Assembly: GCA_013334485.1 (NCBI GenBank)
Contig: JAAXXL010000001.1
Span: forward strand, 1-64,000
Direction of reading: 5' to 3'
Length of the DNA stretch: 64,000 nt
Origin: Chlorobiaceae bacterium
GTDB lineage: Bacteria; Bacteroidota; Chlorobiia; Chlorobiales; Chlorobiaceae
The position numbers and the translations under genes were made by a program. The notes below the pieces were generated by a model. The model was not told the DNA's origin and made no database searches. It saw only the letters and a list, made by a program, of their open reading frames with translations. Of the stretch, positions 7,656 to 18,974 are shown in pieces. How positions within the stretch are numbered: the first letter of the stretch is position 1; the number at the start of each line of letters is the position of its first letter.

Positions 7656-9881
7656 TTAACTGATCAGACGCTCAACCGTAAAGATTCCCTGCACTTTTTT
7701 CAGTTTGTCCATAAGGGTATTGAGCTTTTCCGCATTACGGACATAGATCATAAGAGTGCCGATAAACATCCCGTCACGGGCATGAAGTGACATACTTCGG
7801 ATATTGGTATCAAATTTCGAGATCACGCTTGTAAGCTGGTTTGAGATGCCGAGACGGTCTTCACCCACAATCCTGATTCCGGCAAGAAAGTCGGTCTCCA
7901 CCTTGCGGTTCCATGAAACCGAAACAACCCGTTCGCTTTTCAGCAAGTTCTCGTTGCTGACGTTAAGACAGTTCTTGCGATGAATCTTCACCACCCCCTC
8001 GCTGGTAACAAACCCGAGTACATCATCACCGGGTACAGGCTGACAGCACTTTGCATAGGAGTAGGCAATATTGCTCATACCGGCAATCGTCACCTCATCC
8101 TTTTTCGAAGACGGACGATCAAGATCCTGATCATGCCGTGCAATCTGCAGGTAATCCTCAACCTGACGGGAATCATCGGCGACATTTTTTGCGGTCGGCT
8201 CATCCTTGCGGGGGTTGGTCACCCGCTCCATCACCTCTTCACCGTTAATCTGCTGGGTAGCCAGGGCACTGAAAAAATCGGAAGGGGTTTTGATGCCGTA
8301 CCGTTTGGCCTGGGTAACAATATCGCTATCCGTAAAGAGTTTTTTGGTGCCGCTCAGCATCTTCTCCCACATGCCACGCCCCTTCTCAATCTGCAGGCGC
8401 CGCTCCTCATTGATGGCAGAGCGTATTTTCAGCTTGGCACGCTGGGTCACCACAATTTTCAGCCAGTCAGCCTTGGGCTTCTGGTTTTTTGAGGTGATAA
8501 TCTCAAGGCGGTCACCGGACTTCAACTCCGCGTTCAGGCGGACAATCTTGCCGTTGACCTTCGCCCCGATACAGCCGTTACCAATTTCGGTGTGGATGGC
8601 ATAGGCGAAATCTATCGGTGTGGCACCGGCAGGCATGGTTTTCATATCTCCTTTCGGAGTAAAGACATAGATCTCGTCATGATAGAGATTGAGCTTGAAT
8701 CCCTCCATAAATGCCGCCGCAGAGTCAGCATCCTTGATCAGCTCCCTTGCCCAGCGCAAAAATGAGTCGATATGGGCATCATCCCTTGATATTTTCTCCT
8801 TGTATCGCCAGTGGGCCGCAACACCGAGTTCGGCAAATTCATGCATCCGCTTGGTGCGAATCTGAAGCTCGATCATGTTACCTTTCGGGCCGATGATGGC
8901 CGAATGCAGGGACTGATAGCCGTTATGCTTGGGTATGGAGATGTAGTCCTTGAAGTGCTGCGGTATCGGAGGGTACTTCTGCGTAATGAAACCGTAGACC
9001 GCAAAACAGTCGGCAATCCGCTCTGTATCAACAATCACCCTGAGGCCGTAGAGATCGTGAATATCCTCAAAGTCCTTGTTCTTGTTTCGCATCTTGTTGT
9101 AGATGGAGAAGAGATGCTTGGCGCGTCCCTGTACCTCCACCTTGAACCCCTGCTTTTCAAGATCAGCCGTGATCGGATCAATCATCTTGTTCAGATAGTT
9201 GATTCTCTCGGTCCTGCTCAGTCGAACCTTCTGCTGCAAAAACTCATGCATCTCCGGATCAATGTACTTGAGCGCAAGGTTTTCGAACTCAACCTTCATC
9301 TTTCCAAGACCGAACCGGTGAGCAAGTGGCGCATAGATATCCCTGGTCTCAAGCGCGATCTTCAGGCGGCGATGTTCCGGAAGCGATTCAAGGGTTCTCA
9401 TGTTGTGCAACCGGTCGCAAAACTTGATCAGAATCACCCTGATATCCTTGACCATCGAGAGCAGCATCTTGCGAAACCCTTCCGCCTGAGTGGTCTCCCG
9501 GTTGATCATGATGCCGGAAATCTTGGTCAGACCTTCAACAATATCGGCTACTTCAACACCAAGTTCGGCAACAATGTCCTCATAGGTATATCCACTGTCC
9601 TCAATGACATCATGCAAGAGAGCTGCCGCTACGGAGACTCCATCAAGAGGAAGCTCATTGAGCAGAATGGTGGCAACCTCAACCGGGTGATAAAAGTAGG
9701 GCTCACCTGAAGCTCTTTTTTCACCTTCATGCGCCCGATAGCACATAAAAAAGGCCCGCTGAATCAGCGATTCATCAAAATTTTTAAGATTCCGGCGTGA
9801 AAGGCGGAGAATCTCGTTGAGTTTATTGTAATGGTTTTTCTCTATCTGGGCTAACATCGCAACATCAACTCCGGTGAACAA
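7656..9881 (-). CDS. Bifunctional (p)ppGpp synthetase/hydrolase, RelA/SpoT homologue
   Basis: HD domain (LLHDVIEDSGYTYEDI), synthetase domain (DLYGLRVIVD), TGS and ACT regions. Confidence 0.95.
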   Translation of the reverse strand: MFTGVDVAMLAQIEKNHYNKLNEILRLSRRNLKNFDESLIQRAFFMCYRAHEGEKRASGEPYFYHPVEVATILLNELPLDGVSVAAALLHDVIEDSGYTYEDIVAELGVEVADIVEGLTKISGIMINRETTQAEGFRKMLLSMVKDIRVILIKFCDRLHNMRTLESLPEHRRLKIALETRDIYAPLAHRFGLGKMKVEFENLALKYIDPEMHEFLQQKVRLSRTERINYLNKMIDPITADLEKQGFKVEVQGRAKHLFSIYNKMRNKNKDFEDIHDLYGLRVIVDTERIADCFAVYGFITQKYPPIPQHFKDYISIPKHNGYQSLHSAIIGPKGNMIELQIRTKRMHEFAELGVAAHWRYKEKISRDDAHIDSFLRWARELIKDADSAAAFMEGFKLNLYHDEIYVFTPKGDMKTMPAGATPIDFAYAIHTEIGNGCIGAKVNGKIVRLNAELKSGDRLEIITSKNQKPKADWLKIVVTQRAKLKIRSAINEERRLQIEKGRGMWEKMLSGTKKLFTDSDIVTQAKRYGIKTPSDFFSALATQQINGEEVMERVTNPRKDEPTAKNVADDSRQVEDYLQIARHDQDLDRPSSKKDEVTIAGMSNIAYSYAKCCQPVPGDDVLGFVTSEGVVKIHRKNCLNVSNENLLKSERVVSVSWNRKVETDFLAGIRIVGEDRLGISNQLTSVISKFDTNIRSMSLHARDGMFIGTLMIYVRNAEKLNTLMDKLKKVQGIFTVERLIS

Positions 9882-10032
9882 CGCATTAAAATGGACAGAA
9901 AAGGGAAAAGAGAGTATACCCCCTCTTATTATATAACGTTAATTCCATACAAGAAAACAAACAGCAGAAAAAAATCACCCGTTAACGCGCATCAAATTTA
10001 TTGTTACACGCCCGGAACAAAGTCCTTTTCTG

Positions 10033-10066
10033 AGCACCGCTATACATCGTCGTGAGCCCCCGGTAA
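10033..10066. repeat. Fragment of dispersed TIR element (left end, B-type)
   Basis: GCACCGCTATACATCGTCGTGAGC matches left end of 6030 copy. Confidence 0.5.
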
Positions 10067-10067
10067 A

Positions 10068-12116
10068 TCACTCCGAGGGCTGACGGGCTGTCATAACCTG
10101 CTCCAGTTTCGTAATCTCATCGCGCAGATAAGCCGCTTTTTCATACTCCATACGCACCGCCGCCTCCTGCATTTCAAGGCGAAGTTCAGCCGCCATGGCA
10201 TACCCTTCCGCCGGCGTCATGGACTCAAGCAGACCGGCAAGCATCCGTTCCGGTTTGGGCTCAAGGCCGAACCGCTTTCTGCGGTACCGCTCCTCCGCGT
10301 CAGCAACTCCGGTTGTATCGAGAATCTGGTCAACCGACTTGATGATTGAACGGGGCACAATGCCGTGCTCTTCGTTGTAAAGCTGCTGGATTTTGCGGCG
10401 ACGGGCAGTTTCATCAAGCACCTCTCGGATTGACCGGGTCACGACATCAGCATAGAGCACAACAAATCCATCAACATTACGGGCCGCCCTGCCTGCGATC
10501 TGCATAAGCGAACGGGTATTGCGCAAAAAGCCCTCCTTGTCGGCGTCAAGAATCGCCACAAGGGAGACCTCCGGCAAATCAAGCCCTTCCCTTAGAAGGT
10601 TGACGCCGACAAGCACATCAATATCGCCAACCCTGAGCTCCCGGAGAATCTGAATGCGCTCAAGGCTCTTGATCTCCGAATGCAGATATCGCGACTTGAT
10701 ACCGGTTTTTCTGAAAAAATCGTGCAGATCCTCGGCCATTCTTTTCGTCAGGGTCATAACAAGTGCCTTGTTCCCATTGGCGGTGTGCAGGCGAATCTCG
10801 GCAAGAAGGTTGTCAATCTGCCCCTGGACCGGGCGAACTTCCACCGGAGGATCAAGCAGACCGGTCGGGCGCACAAGCTGCTCAACCACCACGCCACCGG
10901 AACGATTCAGCTCATGCTCACTCGGCGTTGCGCTCACACAGATAACCTGCGGCGCCATCTCCTCAAACTCCTCAAATCGGAGCGGACGGTTGTCGAGAGC
11001 TGAAGGGAGCCTGAAGCCGTGTTCAACAAGAATTGTTTTCCGTGAACGGTCGCCTCCGTACATACCCCGAATCTGCGGCAGGGTCACATGCGACTCGTCA
11101 ATAACAACAAGATAATTTTCAGGGAAATAGTCGAGCAGGCAGTATGGCCTTTCTCCTGAATTGCGGCCCGAAAGATGACGGGAGTAGTTTTCGATGCCGG
11201 AACAGTAGCCAAGCTCCTTCATCATTTCAAGATCATAACGGGTGCGCTCCTCAAGGCGGCGGGCCTCAACCAGCCGGTTTTCCGCGCGAAACCAGTTGAG
11301 CTGTCCGGCCAGCTCATTTTCAATAGCGAGCATGGCCTCCTTGAGCTTCGCCTCTTCGGCAACAAACTGCCGGGCCGGATAGATAAAGGCATAATCATCC
11401 ACACCAAGCACCTCTCCGCTGTGAATATCAAAGGTCTGCAAGCTCTCTATCTGGTTGCCAAAAAACTCGACCCTGAGCGCCAGCTCCTCATGTGCCGGAA
11501 CCAGATCGATAATATCCCCCCTGACGCGGAACTTTCCCGGTGAGGGATCAATATCATCACGAATGTAGTGCAGGGCGATCAGCTCCTTGAGAAAGAGATC
11601 CCGATCCTTCTCCATTCCCGAACGCAGCTCCAGAATCTGGGCTTTCCAGTCTTCCGGAGATCCGAGACCGTAGATACAACTGACCGAACTGACCACAATC
11701 ACATCCTTGCGTCCGCTGAGCAGAGAGCTGGTAGCACGAAGCCGGAGCCGCTCAATCTCGTCGTTTATTCGCAGGTCTTTGGCGATATATTTATCAAGCG
11801 CGGGAAGGTATGCCTCCGGCTGATAAAAATCATAGTAGCTGATAAAATACTCGACCGCATTATCAGGAAAAAACTGTTTGAGCTCCCCGTAAAGCTGGGC
11901 GGCAAGGGTCTTGTTGTGACTCATCACCAGAACCGGCTTGTTGACCTGGGCAATAACATTGGAGATGGTAAAGGTTTTTCCCGAACCGGTCACGCCGAGC
12001 AGCGTCTGGTAAGGGTTTCCCGATACAACGCCCTCAGCCAAAGCCTCGATGGCTTTCGGCTGGTCTCCTGTTGGACTGTATGGACTGACAAGCCTGTATA
12101 GATCACTCCCCTGCAT
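10068..12116 (-). CDS. uvrB: Excinuclease ABC subunit B
   Basis: [33 protein letters not shown]-terminal UVR domain. Confidence 0.97.
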   Translation of the reverse strand: MQGSDLYRLVSPYSPTGDQPKAIEALAEGVVSGNPYQTLLGVTGSGKTFTISNVIAQVNKPVLVMSHNKTLAAQLYGELKQFFPDNAVEYFISYYDFYQPEAYLPALDKYIAKDLRINDEIERLRLRATSSLLSGRKDVIVVSSVSCIYGLGSPEDWKAQILELRSGMEKDRDLFLKELIALHYIRDDIDPSPGKFRVRGDIIDLVPAHEELALRVEFFGNQIESLQTFDIHSGEVLGVDDYAFIYPARQFVAEEAKLKEAMLAIENELAGQLNWFRAENRLVEARRLEERTRYDLEMMKELGYCSGIENYSRHLSGRNSGERPYCLLDYFPENYLVVIDESHVTLPQIRGMYGGDRSRKTILVEHGFRLPSALDNRPLRFEEFEEMAPQVICVSATPSEHELNRSGGVVVEQLVRPTGLLDPPVEVRPVQGQIDNLLAEIRLHTANGNKALVMTLTKRMAEDLHDFFRKTGIKSRYLHSEIKSLERIQILRELRVGDIDVLVGVNLLREGLDLPEVSLVAILDADKEGFLRNTRSLMQIAGRAARNVDGFVVLYADVVTRSIREVLDETARRRKIQQLYNEEHGIVPRSIIKSVDQILDTTGVADAEERYRRKRFGLEPKPERMLAGLLESMTPAEGYAMAAELRLEMQEAAVRMEYEKAAYLRDEITKLEQVMTARQPSE

Positions 12117-12383
12117 AAAAACTGACTCCCTTGATATTGTTTCCCGCGCTTTTGCTTACGGTGAGTACAAGAACTATTAATGGCGTTTGTTAGTTCTTCA
12201 AGAATCTTGTATAACAGAGTAATGAAAGCGATTGCTTTTGCAGAACTCCGCATGTAAAACGGCCCTTTCGAAAAGGAACGCCCGCTATCCGGAAAAAAGC
12301 TTCATCGGCATGGTTATTTTCTGTCAAGCTCATTGAATACGGTTGCAATTATGCACATTTAATCCCATTATTATAGTCTTTTC

Positions 12384-15329
12384 ATGCCGGTAAATTTTCA
12401 AACGTTCATGAACAGTCGAATACCGATGCTCGCCATCGGAGTACTCTTTTTGCATTTAATTTCCTGTAAACCCATGATAAAAGAAACAAGTCACTATTCA
12501 TACAAAACCGTTCAGGGCGACTCCCTCCATACCAGAATCTATACACTGAAAAACGGCTTGACAGTCTTCATGAGCCCCTACAGGGATGAGCCGAGAATCT
12601 ACACCTCCATTGCCGTGCGTGCCGGAAGCAAGAACGACCCTGCCGAGACAACCGGACTTGCACACTATCTCGAACATATGCTCTTCAAGGGTACCGATGC
12701 CATCGGCTCACTTGACTATGAAAAAGAGCGCTCCGAGCTCGATAAAATCACTGCGCTCTACGAAGAGTACCGCTCAACCTCCGACCTCGACAAACGGGCG
12801 GCAATCTACCGCGATATCGACAGCATATCAAATGTAGCTGCCAGCTTCACCGTACCCAACGAGTATGACAAGCTGCTCAACTCCATCGGTGCCCAGGGCA
12901 CCAACGCCTACACCTGGGTAGAACAGACCGTCTATGTCAACGATATCCCTTCAAACAAGTTTGACCAGTGGCTGACGATTGAAGCCGAGCGGTTCCGCAA
13001 TCCGGTCATGAGGCTCTTTCATACCGAGCTTGAAACCGTCTATGAAGAGAAAAACATGACCATGGACAGCGACAGCCGCAAAATATGGGAAAATCTCTTT
13101 GCCGGACTCTTCAAAAAACACACCTACGGAACCCAGACCACCATCGGCAAGGCGGAGCATCTGAAAAATCCATCGATAAAAAATGTTATCGACTACTACC
13201 GCACCTACTACGTTCCAAACAATATGGCGCTCTGTATCGCCGGTGATTTCGATCCGGACGAAACAATAAAGCTCATTGACCGGAAGTTCTCGGTGCTGGA
13301 GCCGAAAGAGATCCCCCATTTCACGCCCGCTGTTGAGGAGGCGATCAATAAACCGACCGTCATCAAGGCCAAAGGCCCTGAATCCGAAGAGCTGGTTATC
13401 GGATACCGCTTCAACGGCATCAACAGCAGTGACGCCGATTATCTGACACTGATCGACAAGATACTCTACAACCAGACCGCAGGCCTTATCGACCTCAATC
13501 TTAACCAGCAGCAGAAGACACTTGATGCCGGTTCAATGCTCGTGATGATGAAAGATTACTCCGTCCACATCCTGAGCGGCAAACCAAGGGAGGAGCAGAG
13601 CCTTGACCAGGTACGGGCACTGCTGCTTGATCAGCTTGAACAGCTCAAGGAGGGAAAATTTCCCGACTGGATGCTTGAGGCTGCCATCAACGACCTGAAA
13701 CTTGAAAATCTTAAACTCTACGAAAGCAACAGGGGCAGAGTTGAGGCCTATGTTGACTCCTTCATCTGGGGCATGCCGTGGGAAGAACACACCGGCCACA
13801 TTGCCCGTCTCGAAAAAATCACCAAGGCTGATCTTGTAGCGTTTGCCCGTGAACACTACGGCCAAAATTATGTCACGGTCTATAAAGAGCACGGCAAGGC
13901 AAAAAGCGAAAAGAAGATCCAGAAACCGCCGATTACTCCGCTCAAGGTAAATCGCGACACCTCATCAAAATTTGCCGAAAAACTTCTGGCAGAGAAATCA
14001 GCAAAGACCGAACCGGTGTTTCTCGACTACCGGAAGGATATCACCTTTGAGGATCTCAATCCGGAGATAAAGCTGCACTACCTGCAAAACCATGAGAACG
14101 AGCTCTTTTCGCTCTATTATGTGTTCGATGTTGGTAAAAACCACAGCCGCAAAATTAATCTTGCACTCGACTACCTCTCCTATCTCGGAACCTCGAGCCT
14201 CACCCCGAAAGAGTTCAGCCAGGAACTCTATAAAATCGGTGCAAGCTTTTCCGCCTTCACGGCCGATAACTATGTTTACCTGAAACTCTCGGGACTCGGA
14301 AAGAACGCCCCTGCAGCCATCCGACTGCTTGAAACACTGCTTGTAGATGCAAAGCCTGACGAAGAGGCGCTTGAGAAGCTCAAAGCCGGTGAATTGAAAG
14401 AGCGGGCTGACGACAAACTGTCGAAGAAAAAAATCCTCTTCGAAGCCATGACCAACTATGGCAAATATGGTGCAACATCTCCATTCACCAATGTACTCAG
14501 TGATGAGGAGCTTGGAAAGGTTACATCCAGTGAGCTGCTCTCTGAACTTCAGGATCTCCAGCAGTACCGTCACCGTGTACTCTACTACGGCCCGGCCACA
14601 GCGCAGGATGTGCTTTGCGAACTTCGTTCAGTACGCCACTATCCGGCTACATTCAAAACCCCACCGGTATCTGACCCCTATCAGGAACTCGAACAGAAGG
14701 ATAACCAGGTCTATGTGGTCGATTACGATATGACCCAGGCAGAGGTGATCATGCTGACACGCGATGAGCTCTACGATCCATTGCAAGTCCCACTGGCAAC
14801 CTTCTTCAACGAGTACTACGGCGGAGGAATGTCGTCAGTGGTCTTCCAGGAGCTTCGTGAAGCCAAAGCCCTTGCCTACTCTGTTTTTTCAGTCTACAAG
14901 GCGCCAAAACAGAAAGAGAAACACAACTACATGGTGAGCTATATCGGAACCCAGGCCGACAAGCTGCCGGAAGCGCTCGAAGGGATCAATCACCTCATGA
15001 ACGATCTGCCGAAATCACCCGAGCTCTTTGCTTCAGCCCAGAACGGCATTCTGCAGAAAATCTCCACCGAACGGCTCACCAGAACCGAGGTGCTCTTTAA
15101 CTATGAAGATGCTGTCAGAATGGGCCACAACCATGATATCAGAAAAGATATCTATCGTGAGGCGGCAACCATCAGCCTGAATGATATCGAAGCCTTCCAT
15201 AAAAAGCATTTGCGAAACAGAAACCATGTCATGCTGGTGCTCGGCAAAAAAGGGAACCTCGATATGGAAACCCTGAAAAAGTACGGAACGGTTAAAGAGC
15301 TGACTTTGAAGGATATTTTCGGTTATTAG
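12384..15329 (+). CDS. M16 family zinc metallopeptidase, lipoprotein
   Basis: [11 protein letters not shown] (HxxEH inverted zinc motif), lipobox LISC, tandem M16 architecture. Confidence 0.9.
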   Translation: MPVNFQTFMNSRIPMLAIGVLFLHLISCKPMIKETSHYSYKTVQGDSLHTRIYTLKNGLTVFMSPYRDEPRIYTSIAVRAGSKNDPAETTGLAHYLEHMLFKGTDAIGSLDYEKERSELDKITALYEEYRSTSDLDKRAAIYRDIDSISNVAASFTVPNEYDKLLNSIGAQGTNAYTWVEQTVYVNDIPSNKFDQWLTIEAERFRNPVMRLFHTELETVYEEKNMTMDSDSRKIWENLFAGLFKKHTYGTQTTIGKAEHLKNPSIKNVIDYYRTYYVPNNMALCIAGDFDPDETIKLIDRKFSVLEPKEIPHFTPAVEEAINKPTVIKAKGPESEELVIGYRFNGINSSDADYLTLIDKILYNQTAGLIDLNLNQQQKTLDAGSMLVMMKDYSVHILSGKPREEQSLDQVRALLLDQLEQLKEGKFPDWMLEAAINDLKLENLKLYESNRGRVEAYVDSFIWGMPWEEHTGHIARLEKITKADLVAFAREHYGQNYVTVYKEHGKAKSEKKIQKPPITPLKVNRDTSSKFAEKLLAEKSAKTEPVFLDYRKDITFEDLNPEIKLHYLQNHENELFSLYYVFDVGKNHSRKINLALDYLSYLGTSSLTPKEFSQELYKIGASFSAFTADNYVYLKLSGLGKNAPAAIRLLETLLVDAKPDEEALEKLKAGELKERADDKLSKKKILFEAMTNYGKYGATSPFTNVLSDEELGKVTSSELLSELQDLQQYRHRVLYYGPATAQDVLCELRSVRHYPATFKTPPVSDPYQELEQKDNQVYVVDYDMTQAEVIMLTRDELYDPLQVPLATFFNEYYGGGMSSVVFQELREAKALAYSVFSVYKAPKQKEKHNYMVSYIGTQADKLPEALEGINHLMNDLPKSPELFASAQNGILQKISTERLTRTEVLFNYEDAVRMGHNHDIRKDIYREAATISLNDIEAFHKKHLRNRNHVMLVLGKKGNLDMETLKKYGTVKELTLKDIFGY

Positions 15330-15391
15330 ATGGCAGCGCTCATGACGATTTATAGCGGCACAGAGGGAGAGTTAGTTCATTTTCGATATAA

Positions 15392-15533
15392 GGGCGCCTC
15401 TATTTATTGTCGTGAGAAGCCCGAGGACAAGGCGGATGGAGCACAGAAACCGGAGTGTACAAGTAGTACATGAGGATTTCGAGCACCACCCAACGCCGTA
15501 ATCGGGTTTCGGAATAAATAAATAGAGGTGCCC
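15392..15533. repeat. Full-length copy of dispersed intergenic element with 17-bp terminal inverted repeats (C copy)
   Basis: GGGCGCCTCTATTTATT at 15392-15408 and AATAAATAGAGGTGCCC at 15517-15533 pair 16/17. Confidence 0.85.
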
Positions 15534-15540
15534 ATAACGC

Positions 15541-16620
15541 ATGAAAATTCTTGACCGCTACATATTCAGGCAATTTGCAAAGGCGTTTATCTTTACCTCA
15601 ACCACCTTTGTTTTCCTGTTCATCCTCATCACCATGGTAGAACACCTTGATGATATGCTGGGCAGGAATCTCTCCATCTTCCAGATAGTCGGCTACTACC
15701 TGCTCTCAATACCCTCAACCATTCTGGTCACCGCTCCGGTCAGCTCCCTGCTTGCATCAATACTGGTGGCAGGCAGGCTATCGGCATCAAGCGAACTCTC
15801 TGCAATCCGTTCGGCGGGGGTCAGCATGCGCCAGATCCTCTACCCTTTTCTGGCCGGAGCATCACTCATCTGTATGGTAAACCTTGTCAATGCCTGCTGG
15901 ATAGCCCCGGCGGCCTTTGGCGGCATAGCACGTTTTGAGCGGGAGCATTGGTCCAAAAACCCCGGACAGCAGCGTGATAACCGGAACATGCACCTTATCG
16001 AGAAGGGGAACCGGATTGTCACCATCGGAAGTGTGGCAAATGATGACTCAACAGCGAAGTCGGTCTCAATCGAAGAGTTCAGCGGTGCGCACCTCAACTC
16101 ACGCATTGATGCACCTTCAATGAGCTACAATTCGAAGAGCGGAGAGTGGATCTTGCAGAACGCTGCAATCCGTTCATTCACTCCCGGAAAAGAGCTGTTC
16201 AGCTCTATGAGCCTCATGCCGGTCAAACTCTCGATCTCACCCCGTTCGCTGCAGGAGTTCAATCTGCAACCCGATGAGATGAACGTCAACCGCCACTACC
16301 GCTACCTGACAGAAAAACGGCAGGCAGGAATTGCAGGTCTAGACCGCTCGGCAGTCAAGTTCTACACCAAGCTCTCACTCCCTTTTGCCTCGCTCATCGT
16401 CATGCTGATCGGCGTACCGCTCTCGGCCAAAAAAAAACGGGGTGGGCTTGCCTCTGAAATCACCGTTGCCCTTTTCTTCGGTTTTCTCTTTATCGGATTG
16501 CAAAAAACCATATCCATAGCCGGATACCAGGGCGCAATCAATCCCATGCTCGCTGCATGGCTGCCGAACATCATCTTTCTCATTGTCGGATACGTGATCT
16601 ATAAAACCGCAATCGACTGA
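15541..16620 (+). CDS. LptF/LptG family permease (YjgP/YjgQ)
   Basis: MKILDRYIFRQFAKAFIFTSTTFVFLFILITMVEHLDDML; C-terminal TM helices. Confidence 0.88.
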   Translation: MKILDRYIFRQFAKAFIFTSTTFVFLFILITMVEHLDDMLGRNLSIFQIVGYYLLSIPSTILVTAPVSSLLASILVAGRLSASSELSAIRSAGVSMRQILYPFLAGASLICMVNLVNACWIAPAAFGGIARFEREHWSKNPGQQRDNRNMHLIEKGNRIVTIGSVANDDSTAKSVSIEEFSGAHLNSRIDAPSMSYNSKSGEWILQNAAIRSFTPGKELFSSMSLMPVKLSISPRSLQEFNLQPDEMNVNRHYRYLTEKRQAGIAGLDRSAVKFYTKLSLPFASLIVMLIGVPLSAKKKRGGLASEITVALFFGFLFIGLQKTISIAGYQGAINPMLAAWLPNIIFLIVGYVIYKTAID

Positions 16621-16625
16621 GCCAC

Positions 16626-17426
16626 ATGCCTGCACTTAATCCTCCCGTTATCGTGCTGATGACCGATTTTGGTCTCAGAGACAGCTATGTCGGGCAGATG
16701 AAAGGGGTCATTCTCTCCATCGCTCCCGATGCGAGAATCATTGACCTCACGCACGAAATTTCACCCCAGAACATTGCTCACGGAGCCTTCATCCTCGAAA
16801 AATCATCCGGTTATTTCCCCGCAGGCTCCATATTTGTTTCGGTGGTTGACCCCGGTGTAGGCACCTCACGAAACGCCATTGCCATCCAGACAGAGAGCGC
16901 AATCTGGCTCGCCCCTGACAACGGCCTGCTCAGCTCGATTCTTCAAACCAGAAGAGTCACCGTGGCTGTCTCCATCACCGAGAGCAAATACCTGCTTCCG
17001 GTACGCAGCTCAACCTTTCACGGCAGGGATGTTTTTTCTCCCGCCGCAGCGCACCTTGCATCCGGCGTTCCGATACAGAATCTGGGCAAATCTATCGATC
17101 CGGCAACGTGCATAAAAATCCCGATGCCGGAGTGCCATACCCTCGATAACGGCAAAACCTGGGAAGGAAGCATCATCTACACCGACCACTTCGGCAATCT
17201 GGTCACCTCACTCGACACCCAGCTCCTTGACAGGTCAAAAAAGTGGCATGTTCATGCCGGAAACCACCGCCATCCACTTGCCCGCACCTACGGCGATGCC
17301 GCCGACCAGCAGCCGCTCGCCTACACCGGCAGCTTCGGCACCATTGAGATCGCCATCAGAAACGGTAACGCCCGCGAGACTTTGGGACTAAAGGATGGAG
17401 ACCCGGTCAAAGCCGAGAGCACCTGA
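16626..17426 (+). CDS. SAM hydrolase/halogenase family (DUF62) protein
   Basis: VLMTDFGLRDSYVGQMKGVI, DLTHEISPQNIAHGAF, VVDPGVGTSRNAI, APDNGLL. Confidence 0.9.
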   Translation: MPALNPPVIVLMTDFGLRDSYVGQMKGVILSIAPDARIIDLTHEISPQNIAHGAFILEKSSGYFPAGSIFVSVVDPGVGTSRNAIAIQTESAIWLAPDNGLLSSILQTRRVTVAVSITESKYLLPVRSSTFHGRDVFSPAAAHLASGVPIQNLGKSIDPATCIKIPMPECHTLDNGKTWEGSIIYTDHFGNLVTSLDTQLLDRSKKWHVHAGNHRHPLARTYGDAADQQPLAYTGSFGTIEIAIRNGNARETLGLKDGDPVKAEST

Positions 17427-17591
17427 CTCAGCCCGGAAGAGTCCGAATACATAGAGAGCAGAGCTAATGATCGTCTTAAGGGTTCCGGGAACGCGGCTGA
17501 TGATGACTATTCTGAGGGAAACCCGGAGAATTCGACATTTCTGCGCAAGGGCAATCACCCATCAAAGGAATAAACACTCCTGAAACCCTTT

Positions 17592-18257
17592 TCAGTTTTC
17601 CGAATTGATAAGCACAGCCTCCCCCATCTTTCCGACACGTTCGTATGAGGTCTTGTTGGGTGAAAGAGGTGAACGGAGTACACGGACGGGACGGGCTTTG
17701 GCACTGATGGTGGCATCCATGTCGGAATCGGCATCACCGTAATAGATCGTCACCTGTTTTGCCGATATGAATGCTGTTTTAGGCTTATCACAGGTAAAAA
17801 CAACATCCGGCTTTGCTATCCGGAAACTCTGCATCAGAATCTTGGGCACAATGGAAACCTTCGAGCTGTCGCGGGCGGTTATGAACACGATTTTATCTCC
17901 TCTGCGGGAATGCATGGCAATCAACTCGTAGCCGGATCTCTTGGGCAGGCTGAAGTTGTCGAACTGGCCGTTCATGTCGCTCCAGAACAGCGGGGAGGTC
18001 AACGGACTCACTCCGTATTTGTTCGTACCATTCGGCCCATCCTTGTTGGTCATGCCGTAGTAAAAGCCGGGGCTGGAAAATAGAACAGTGTCGTCAATAT
18101 CGAATCCTGCGACCACCGGAGTTGCGGGAAGGGATGCCTGAATCTCGGCAACGGTCACATATTTGATTGATTCCTTGCTCGTGCAAGCCGTTCCGGCCGT
18201 GAGGAAGAGCAGGATAAACGCTGCTCTGAAGTGTCTGGTCATAATGTGCATCTCCAT
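17592..18257 (-). CDS. HAD family class B acid phosphatase
   Basis: VAGFDIDDTVLFSSPGFYYGM, YYGDADSDMDATISAKARPVRVLRS; lipoprotein signal. Confidence 0.85.
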   Translation of the reverse strand: MEMHIMTRHFRAAFILLFLTAGTACTSKESIKYVTVAEIQASLPATPVVAGFDIDDTVLFSSPGFYYGMTNKDGPNGTNKYGVSPLTSPLFWSDMNGQFDNFSLPKRSGYELIAMHSRRGDKIVFITARDSSKVSIVPKILMQSFRIAKPDVVFTCDKPKTAFISAKQVTIYYGDADSDMDATISAKARPVRVLRSPLSPNKTSYERVGKMGEAVLINSEN

Positions 18258-18385
18258 GTTTTAGCCTCCCCGTTGTTCCTGAAAGGGAGCGATATGAGAG
18301 CCGTTCTTTTCTACTGCTATTTATCGATTCTACGCCGGTTTTACAAGATCAACAAAATCGTTGCCACAGGGTTTTATCGAAGGCT

Positions 18386-18895
18386 TCAGGGCCAGGAGGG
18401 GGCGGGTTTGCGGGCCCAGACCCAGGCGATGAAGTCGGTCATCGGCGGATCAATACCAAGTTCACAGAGGCGGGAGTTAACCTGACCTCGGTGGTATGAG
18501 CTGTGGGCGGTTACCTGCATGAGGGTTTGACCGAGCGTCGGATTGGCAACCTCGAACCCAAGCGAGCGGCTTATCATACCTGCCCAAGGCAGAAGAGTGA
18601 TCCGGTCAAGATCATCCTGCGAAAGTGTGTTTTGAAACTCCTGAATCTCCCTGTGCAGTGACTTGGCAAAAGCTGCCAAGTCGGAAGCGTTCATCAAGTC
18701 GGTTGCATGCGGGTTGACAGGCTGATTCTTCCAGACATCAAAAAAAGCCTTCTGAACCAGATGAATATGCCGGAGCCTCTTCAACAACACCTCATCCTCT
18801 TCCGCCTCTACTCTCCCCACAATCGCCGAAAACACAACACTGTCTGCCCACTCCATATGCTGCGTCAGCTCGGATATGATTGCTTTTGCGTCCAT
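18386..18895 (-). CDS. DinB family protein
   Basis: MDAKAIISELTQHMEWADSVVFSAI ... QVTAHSSYHRGQVNSRLCELG. Confidence 0.8.
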   Translation of the reverse strand: MDAKAIISELTQHMEWADSVVFSAIVGRVEAEEDEVLLKRLRHIHLVQKAFFDVWKNQPVNPHATDLMNASDLAAFAKSLHREIQEFQNTLSQDDLDRITLLPWAGMISRSLGFEVANPTLGQTLMQVTAHSSYHRGQVNSRLCELGIDPPMTDFIAWVWARKPAPSWP

Positions 18896-18974
18896 GATAA
18901 ATCTATTACAAGTGAGTACAAGGCGATACAGCCAATGTTCAACGTATGGCAGCGAAAGAACAAACGCTCCAAGG

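Noticed and set aside
8811-9710. 299-aa plus-strand ORF
   Set aside because: Fully antisense to the strongly supported RelA/SpoT gene; no recognisable domain.
11568-12101. 177-aa plus-strand ORF
   Set aside because: Antisense to uvrB; no independent support.
13998-14573. 191-aa minus-strand ORF
   Set aside because: Antisense to the M16 peptidase gene; no domain.
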